In this document: piece by piece, positions 25,786 to 33,998 of the stretch
Layout of the letters: each line of letters starts with the position of its first letter
Position numbering within the stretch: position 1 is the stretch's first letter
Assembly (NCBI GenBank): GCA_028703305.1
Contig: JAQVNC010000010.1
Location: forward strand, 1 to 36,960
DNA length: 36,960 nt
Origin: Patescibacteria group bacterium
GTDB taxonomy: Bacteria; Patescibacteriota; Patescibacteriia; Patescibacteriales; GWC2-42-12
Reading direction: 5' to 3'
Notes under the pieces: generated by a model
Seen by the model: the letters and a program-made list of their open reading frames with translations, nothing else
The model's database searches: none
Told to the model about the DNA's origin: nothing
Made by a program: the position numbers and the translations under genes

Positions 25786-25927
25786 ATCAAGTTAAAATTT
25801 AATGGCCGTAGGGTTCTACCCGCTATTAAATTTTAACTTAATACGTTATATTTTTTGTTTATCCCTTTAGGGGAAAGTATTGAAAACTTTTTTTGTTTAT
25901 CCCCTTGCGGGGAAAAAGTTTTCAAAG
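25786..25927. repeat. Foldback element family A, copy 3 (with two small hairpin insertions)
   Basis: Arms 25786-25803 / 25825-25842 around GGCCGTAGGGTTCTACCCGCT; extra TTTATCCCTTTAGGGG and GTTTATCCCCTTGCGGGG modules. Confidence 0.9.
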
Positions 25928-25928
25928 T

Positions 25929-27032
25929 TTAGTAATTAATTTTTGATCTGATAACAATACTTTCTATTACTCCAACCAGCATTAGGCTGGAAATCAGGCC
26001 GCTGCCGCCATAGCTTAAAAAGGGCAAAGAAATCCCCACTACGGGCAACAACCCTAAGTTCATCCCAATATTAATAAACATTTCAATAAAAATCAAGCTA
26101 GTAGAGCCTAGAATAAAAAAAATACCAAAATCATTATTAACTCTTTTTAGATGATAGAGGCACCGATAAAAAAATATACCAAAAAATAACAAAATAAGCA
26201 AGACCCCGGTGAACCCCAGCTCCTCTGATACTACGGCGAAGATAAAATCGGTTTGCGCTTCCGGCAAAAATTTTAACTGCGATTGCGAGCCAAAACCAAG
26301 GCCTCGGCCGATTAAACCGCCGGCCCCAACGGCAATAATCGCCTGCGAGACATTGTAACCCTGGCTTAAGGGGTTAAATGAAGGATTCAAAAAAGTAATA
26401 ATTCTCTGCTTTTGATAATCCTGCAAGGCGAAATACCAAGCGCCGGAAAAAGCTATGGCTAGAATTAAGCCAATAACTAAAAGATATTTTTTATTAAAAC
26501 CAACCAAAACAATCATGGATAGCCACAGTAAAAATAATAAAGCCGCTGAACCAAAATCGGGTTGCGCTAAAACTAAAACTATAAATAGCAAAGCTCCGCC
26601 GCCGGAAACGAGCAAGCGCTTAAATTCTTTGGTCTTGGGCGAAGTTGAAGAAAAATATTTAGCTAAAAATAAAATTAAAACAAATTTTATGAATTCAACC
26701 GGCTGAAGATTAAAGCCAAACAGATTATACCAGCCTTTAGTGCCGCGAATAGTCTGCCCGAAAAATAAAACTCCAATTAAAAAAATTAGCCCTAAAATAT
26801 AAAAATACTTGCTGTAGCTTCTTAGGCTGTGATAATCTAAAAAAACTAATAAAAAAAACAATATTATCCCTAAGATAATAAAAATAATCTGTTTCTTAAA
26901 ATTCAGAAGATCCAATTGCGACCGGCCTAAAGCAACACTGTAAATTTCCGCCAAACCAAAACAAATCAACAGCAACACGGCGGTAAACATTATCCAGTCA
27001 AAATTTTTTAAGTATATTAATAATTTATTCAT
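25929..27032 (-). CDS. rodA: RodA/FtsW/SpoVE family SEDS protein (RodA-like)
   Basis: GTKGWYNLFGFNLQPVEFIKFVLILFLAKYF, LAQPDFGSAALLFLLW, QGYNVSQAIIAVGAGGLIGRGLGFGSQSQLKFLPEAQTDFIFAVVSEELGF, GISLPFLSYGGSGL. Confidence 0.95.
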   Translation of the reverse strand: MNKLLIYLKNFDWIMFTAVLLLICFGLAEIYSVALGRSQLDLLNFKKQIIFIILGIILFFLLVFLDYHSLRSYSKYFYILGLIFLIGVLFFGQTIRGTKGWYNLFGFNLQPVEFIKFVLILFLAKYFSSTSPKTKEFKRLLVSGGGALLFIVLVLAQPDFGSAALLFLLWLSMIVLVGFNKKYLLVIGLILAIAFSGAWYFALQDYQKQRIITFLNPSFNPLSQGYNVSQAIIAVGAGGLIGRGLGFGSQSQLKFLPEAQTDFIFAVVSEELGFTGVLLILLFFGIFFYRCLYHLKRVNNDFGIFFILGSTSLIFIEMFINIGMNLGLLPVVGISLPFLSYGGSGLISSLMLVGVIESIVIRSKINY

Positions 27033-27033
27033 C

Positions 27034-27978
27034 TTATTTTTCCTGTCCCGCGCCGCCTTCGTATTTAATATAGATGTCGTCTTTCATAATATTAACTTCC
27101 GGAATGATTTCAACTCTGTCCGTTCGGCCCAAGTCTCCTGGCCAGCTAATTTCCACTAATTTTTTCTGCCCTGACATAAAATCATTTAAAACATAATGGT
27201 TGATGGCGGCAATTTGATCGCCGGAATAAAGCAAAATAACAAAACCAACGCTCCAATAATTATAGGCTGTGCGGTTAATGGCATTAAAACTTAGCTGATT
27301 TAGGCCTAGCTTTTCGGATAACTGGCTGGCGTTGGCTTGAGTGAATTTAATGTCCGCGCTCTCAATATTCAAGCGAGCGGCTCGGTAAGCCTGCCAATCC
27401 GGTATCTGATGCTGATCAATCCTATGCCAGCTGATATTTTCCATAACTAACCGGCCGTCCTCCGGAAAATAAGAAAAATCTTCAGCTAAAGCCGCTAAAT
27501 ATTTAATCTCATCCGGCAGAATATAGCCTCCGGCCTTTTGCGTTTGCCTGCCGGCGGCAATAAAATAATAATCAAATTCCGCCCACCATTTCGGATTATC
27601 GTTTTGCAGTTTAGTAAAGAGATCATATTTTCTATCAGACGACTTGATAACTTCCACCGTGCCGACAGCCAAATCTTTAGCGCCAACTTGCATAACATAA
27701 TCATGGCTGGCGCCATTAAGCTGCACTAATTGCTTGATTAGAATTTCGTCCTCGTTCATGCCGCGAGCGATATAATAGGCAAAGCCGTAAATTGTATAAA
27801 CCCAGGAAACCGCGGAAATTAAAATTAAAAAACCGATTAAAACCATTTTAAGCTGCTTTTTATGCTCAACATACCAGAGGCCGACTTCCAACTGTTTAGT
27901 AGTAATGCCTTCGGTGCTTTCATAATTTTCCAATTTTCTTTCAATTTCTTTTTCCTGATTTAAATTTGGATTAGCCAT
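27034..27978 (-). CDS. Single-TM hypothetical protein, C-terminal beta-rich region
   Basis: 314 aa with one TM (LKMVLIGFLILISAVSWVYTIY); one base separates it from the rodA start, suggesting one operon. Confidence 0.75.
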   Translation of the reverse strand: MANPNLNQEKEIERKLENYESTEGITTKQLEVGLWYVEHKKQLKMVLIGFLILISAVSWVYTIYGFAYYIARGMNEDEILIKQLVQLNGASHDYVMQVGAKDLAVGTVEVIKSSDRKYDLFTKLQNDNPKWWAEFDYYFIAAGRQTQKAGGYILPDEIKYLAALAEDFSYFPEDGRLVMENISWHRIDQHQIPDWQAYRAARLNIESADIKFTQANASQLSEKLGLNQLSFNAINRTAYNYWSVGFVILLYSGDQIAAINHYVLNDFMSGQKKLVEISWPGDLGRTDRVEIIPEVNIMKDDIYIKYEGGAGQEK

Positions 27979-28079
27979 AAATCTTTAATCAATTATTATT
28001 ATTTATAATAACATAAATACAACTATTATAGCAAACTGAATTCAAGTAAAAATTATGCGGCAGCAGCCGCTTTATTCCC

Positions 28080-28108
28080 TTGCCAGCCATCATATTTTTT
28101 GCTAAAAT
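28080..28108 (+). promoter_or_regulatory. Putative gyrB promoter
   Basis: TTGCCA-N17-TAAAAT. Confidence 0.5.
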
Positions 28109-28170
28109 TATAGTATAAAAATAAGCCCGAAATATTGGGTTCGTTTTTATGTTTAAATGGCTAATATTAA

Positions 28171-30222
<2,052 letters not shown>

Positions 30223-30235
30223 AATTTATTCAGAC

Positions 30236-30270
30236 AAAAAACGGCTTCGTATTGACGAAGCCGTTTTTTT
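30236..30270. terminator. Bidirectional intrinsic terminator between gyrB and thrS
   Basis: AAAAAACGGCTTCG-TATTGA-CGAAGCCGTTTTTTT. Confidence 0.9.
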
Positions 30271-30275
30271 ATATT

Positions 30276-32057
30276 TTATTTTCTTTGTTTGATTTTTTCT
30301 TTTACCTCTGCCATAAACTTCTCTTTATCTACTTCTCTGGTTGTCTTCTCCCCCCTATCTCTAACCGCCAATTTATCAGACGCCATTTCCCGATCACCGA
30401 TTACCAGCATATATGGAACTTTTTCATTTACGGCTTTTCTTATTTTATTGCCTACGGTTTCGTCCGATTCATCAACCTCTACTCTGATCTTATTTTCCCT
30501 AAACTCATCCGCCAGCTTGCGGCAAAATTCCACATGAGTTGAGCCCACAGAAACGATTTTAACCTGAACCGGCGAAAGCCAAACCGGGAAAGCGCCGGCG
30601 TAATGTTCAATTAAAATTCCCAAAAATCTTTCCATTGAGCCTAAAATAGCGCGATGAACAACCACCGGAGTTTTATTTGATCCATCAGAATCAATATAAT
30701 TTAAACCAAACCGAGTTGGCAGTTGAAAATCAAGTTGGATAGTCGCTAATTGCCATTGCCGCCCGATAGCATCTTTTACTTTTACATCAATCTTCGGCCC
30801 GTAAAAAGCGCCATCACCTTCGTTAATCTGATATTTTAAACCGGCTTTATCTAAAGCTTCTTTTAGATTAGCTTCCGCTTTATCCCAAACCGCCTTTTCT
30901 CCCAAATATTTTTCCGGCCTGGTAGATAAATGTATGTCATCAATTTGCAAATTAAATATCGTATATATGATTTTAACTTTATCTAACAATATTAATATTT
31001 CATTGAGAATTTGGTTCGGCCTTAAAAAAATATGAGTATCATCCTGCGATAGACTTCTAACGCGGGTTAAGCCATGGAGCGTACCCGATTTTTCATTTCT
31101 ATAAAGGGTAGTTGTCTCAGCTATCCTTAAAGGCAATTCGCGATAAGAATGAATATCACGTTTAAAAATAAGCATATGCGCCGGACAATTCATCGGTTTT
31201 ACTCCAATATCAATATTATCTTCAGCGTGGTGCAAACAAAACATATCTTCTTGATAATGTTCCCAATGGCCGGATATTTTCCAAAGCTCAGAATTTAACA
31301 ATTGCGGCGTTCTAACCTCGCGGTAACCATCGCCATAAGAATATTCGCGCACAAATTTGATTAATTCATTTAAGATAACCATGCCATTAGGCAAAAAGAA
31401 CGGCATACCCGGAGCAACATCATGCGTCATAAATAGGCTTTGTTCTTTGCCTATTTTTCTATGATCCCTCTTCTCTGCTTCCTCCATCATCTTTAAATAA
31501 TTATCTAATTCTTGTTTGGTTAAAAACGCCAAACCGTAAATTCTAACAAGCATTTTGTTTTTTTCATCGCCGCGCCAATAAGCGCCGGCCAATTTCTCCA
31601 GCTTCCAGCTGCCGTTTTGCACCTGACCGCTAGATTTAATATGCGGACCGCGGCATAAATCTTCAAACTCGCCCAACTTATAATATGATACATTCTTCTC
31701 GCCTTGTTTTTTCAAATCTTTAATTAATTCCAACTTATAGGTCTGGCCGCTTTTCTTCTCGCGCGCCAGCGCCTTAGCAACCGGCAATTCAATTTTTTCA
31801 AAAAGCAAATTAGCTTTAATTATATTTTTTATTTCTTCTTCTATTTTTAAAAGGTCGCTATCGCTAATTTTAGTTTTACCAAAATCCAAATCATAATAAA
31901 AACCGTTATCCACGGCCGGACCAATGGCAAATTTAACCTTAGGATATAATTTTAAAATAGCGGCCGCCATGATATGCGACAGTGAATGGCGCATCATTTC
32001 TAACTTGTCCACCGCAGCTTTAGCGTAGGCGGGCTTTTCATTTTTTTCTGCTGACAT
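30276..32057 (-). CDS. thrS: Threonyl-tRNA synthetase (no TGS domain)
   Basis: MMRHSLSHIMAAAILKLYPKVKFAIGPAVDNGFYYD, FMTHDVAPGMPFFLPNGMVI, MNCPAHMLIFKRDIHSYRELPLRIAE, RVRSLSQDDTHIF, HRAILGSMERFLGILIEHYAGAFPVWLSPVQ. Confidence 0.96.
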   Translation of the reverse strand: MSAEKNEKPAYAKAAVDKLEMMRHSLSHIMAAAILKLYPKVKFAIGPAVDNGFYYDLDFGKTKISDSDLLKIEEEIKNIIKANLLFEKIELPVAKALAREKKSGQTYKLELIKDLKKQGEKNVSYYKLGEFEDLCRGPHIKSSGQVQNGSWKLEKLAGAYWRGDEKNKMLVRIYGLAFLTKQELDNYLKMMEEAEKRDHRKIGKEQSLFMTHDVAPGMPFFLPNGMVILNELIKFVREYSYGDGYREVRTPQLLNSELWKISGHWEHYQEDMFCLHHAEDNIDIGVKPMNCPAHMLIFKRDIHSYRELPLRIAETTTLYRNEKSGTLHGLTRVRSLSQDDTHIFLRPNQILNEILILLDKVKIIYTIFNLQIDDIHLSTRPEKYLGEKAVWDKAEANLKEALDKAGLKYQINEGDGAFYGPKIDVKVKDAIGRQWQLATIQLDFQLPTRFGLNYIDSDGSNKTPVVVHRAILGSMERFLGILIEHYAGAFPVWLSPVQVKIVSVGSTHVEFCRKLADEFRENKIRVEVDESDETVGNKIRKAVNEKVPYMLVIGDREMASDKLAVRDRGEKTTREVDKEKFMAEVKEKIKQRK

Positions 32058-32094
32058 ATATTTTAGTTAATTTATAATAATTATATTTAATTTT

Positions 32095-32203
32095 ATTAAG
32101 TTAAAATTTAATGGCGGTAGGGCTTTGCCCGCTATTTAATTTTAACTTGATACATTATATTTTGGAAAATATTAAAAACTTTTTCTAAAAAAGTTTTTAA
32201 AGG
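32095..32203. repeat. Foldback element family A, copy 4 (between T-box terminator and thrS)
   Basis: Arms 32095-32112 / 32134-32151 around GGCGGTAGGGCTTTGCCCGCT; then AAAAACTTTTT..AAAAAGTTTTT. Confidence 0.88.
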
Positions 32204-32204
32204 T

Positions 32205-32386
32205 TTTTAAAAACCCCGTCTCAACGCATTAAAAAATAATGCACTGGGACGGGGTTATTACTTTCCCGCGGTTCCACCCAATTTTCCCGACATAACGTCG
32301 AGACACTCTTTAAATAGGCTTAGTCCCAAATACTAGGGATTCCGGTTAAGGACTATGGCTGGTAACCATAGCAATCGCCTTAGGTA
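32205..32386 (-). promoter_or_regulatory. T-box riboswitch leader controlling thrS
   Basis: Minus strand GGGTGGAACCGCGGG T-box motif (32265-32279); antiterminator GGG[TGGAACC]GCGGG/CCCGTCCC is mutually exclusive with terminator AACCCCGTC..GACGGGGTTTTT. Confidence 0.93.
32212..32256 (-). terminator. T-box attenuator terminator
   Basis: AACCCCGTCCCAGTGCATTATTTTTTAATGCGTTGAGACGGGGTTTTT on the minus strand. Confidence 0.9.
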
Positions 32387-32391
32387 ATATT

Positions 32392-32420
32392 AGTATATTT
32401 TAACCAAGCGAAAATGTCAA
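32392..32420 (-). promoter_or_regulatory. Promoter of the T-box/thrS transcript
   Basis: TTGACA-N17-TATACT on the minus strand. Confidence 0.75.
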
Positions 32421-32427
32421 TTATTTC

Positions 32428-32525
32428 GCTTGCGTTAAATTTGTAAAATTTTCGTGCGAGGACTGTTTGAGGCTGGTAATCCAGCCGAGTTCCGCAGTAG
32501 AAAATTTTATAAATTTAACGCAAGC
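32428..32525. repeat. Foldback element family B, copy 2
   Basis: Arms GCTTGCGTTAAATTTGTAAAATTTTC / GAAAATTTTATAAATTTAACGCAAGC; core GTGCGAGGACTGTTTGAG..CGAGTTCCGCAGTA. Confidence 0.9.
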
Positions 32526-32539
32526 CTAATGTCGTAATC

Positions 32540-33982
32540 TTACTTCTTTATCTCTATCATAATCCGATCAACCAAATCAGGCGCTTTCTTTATAAATGAA
32601 GGGAAAAAATTTATTTGATAACCGGCCACTTCCGGCAAGCCGTTTAAATAAGTTTTTAGCTGCTCGTAGTTTAAGCCGGTTAAATTATTTTTCTTTATTA
32701 CTTTAGCATCATCTTTTAAGGCCGCCTTGGCGATAGAATTAACCTTAACCATGGCCGTAGCTTGGCCTAAGTCAAAACTTTCCAGAGCATACGACATATT
32801 TTGCTTGTTAAATTCAAAAATCGCTTTATCATCAGCCAGCATAGCCGTAAATTTAGCTTTAACCTGATTATAAATTTCATCATCGTTAAAAGCCACTATT
32901 ATAACCGCGGTTTTCATTTTAATGCTGAATTTTTCTTTTTCTTCTCCTACCTTACCGCTGACTTCTTGCGTCACCAAATTATTATCAACCGCGAACAGCG
33001 CTTGGGCGTAATCTTTATAAGCTTGGCCGACTTGATTTTTAGCATTAGCCAAAAGATCATTTTTTAATTGGTTAACCGCGTTGTCAATATCGCTTTGCTC
33101 TATAACATATTTAATTTTTTGGCTGTATTTCATAGGTTCTTGGCTTTCGGCGTAAATTTTATCCTGAATGCCGGCCCAGAGCCCGGGAATGGTAAATTTC
33201 CCGGCCGCAATCGCCATCTCCGGTTTAGCCGCATCGGCATAAACCTCGACCACGACTTTTCCGCCGGCCGGAACATTAACCGTGTCTTTCAACCTAAAAA
33301 GTTTATTGTCAGAGCTTAGAATCCTGGTCGTCGCCACCAAGGGCTGATTTTTTATATAATTATTAATAATGGTAACTTTGCCGGTTACTTCCTCACCCAG
33401 TATTTCTTTGCCGCTGGCGCTAAACTCCTTGGTCTGTTCTACCGGCACCTGTTTAACTACGCCGGATATCTGGCCCGGCTCCGGGCTTATGCCGCCGGCA
33501 AGGCTCACCACTTCCATAGTTGAGCTATCAGCAATCTTTTCTTGAGCCGGAATAATAACAATGGTCAGTTTTGAAAAACCGAAATATAGCACGGCCGCTA
33601 CCAATATTAAAGTTAAAATTATAAAACTAAAAGCGATTTTTCTATAAGTATTTTTTGATTCAACCGGTTTTAAAGTCGGCGATTTTTCTTTTATTTTCGG
33701 TTCAGCCCCAAGCCTGGCCGAAACAACATTTAAATTACTGCCCTTGTGAAAAGTATTTTTTAAATCGTTTGGTTTTGAGGTTAAAGGTTTTTCTTTTACT
33801 TTAAATTCTGCCCCCTGCTTGATTGGTATAATATTTAAATTGCCGTTTGAAGAAGGTAATTTTTTAACTTTAGCCTTACCGGCGGTTTTAGTTTTATTTT
33901 TTTTAACCTTAACCTTGGCCGGTAAAATATTTTTTTCTTCGTTCATAAAATAATTTTTAATATTATAACTATATTCTACCAA
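32540..33982 (-). CDS. Membrane-anchored hypothetical protein with Lys-rich cytoplasmic N-terminus and large extracytoplasmic region (true start probably MNEEKNIL)
   Basis: TM IAFSFIILTLILVAAVLYFGF after a basic region; GKVTIINNYIKNQPLVATTRILSSDNKLFRLKDTVNVPAGGKVVVEVYAD. Confidence 0.75.
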   Translation of the reverse strand: MVEYSYNIKNYFMNEEKNILPAKVKVKKNKTKTAGKAKVKKLPSSNGNLNIIPIKQGAEFKVKEKPLTSKPNDLKNTFHKGSNLNVVSARLGAEPKIKEKSPTLKPVESKNTYRKIAFSFIILTLILVAAVLYFGFSKLTIVIIPAQEKIADSSTMEVVSLAGGISPEPGQISGVVKQVPVEQTKEFSASGKEILGEEVTGKVTIINNYIKNQPLVATTRILSSDNKLFRLKDTVNVPAGGKVVVEVYADAAKPEMAIAAGKFTIPGLWAGIQDKIYAESQEPMKYSQKIKYVIEQSDIDNAVNQLKNDLLANAKNQVGQAYKDYAQALFAVDNNLVTQEVSGKVGEEKEKFSIKMKTAVIIVAFNDDEIYNQVKAKFTAMLADDKAIFEFNKQNMSYALESFDLGQATAMVKVNSIAKAALKDDAKVIKKNNLTGLNYEQLKTYLNGLPEVAGYQINFFPSFIKKAPDLVDRIMIEIKK

Positions 33983-33998
33983 CTTTCATATTTTTTGT

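Noticed and set aside
30252-30542. 96-aa and 82-aa plus-strand ORFs after gyrB
   Set aside because: Antisense to the conserved thrS C-terminus and begin inside or after the bidirectional terminator.
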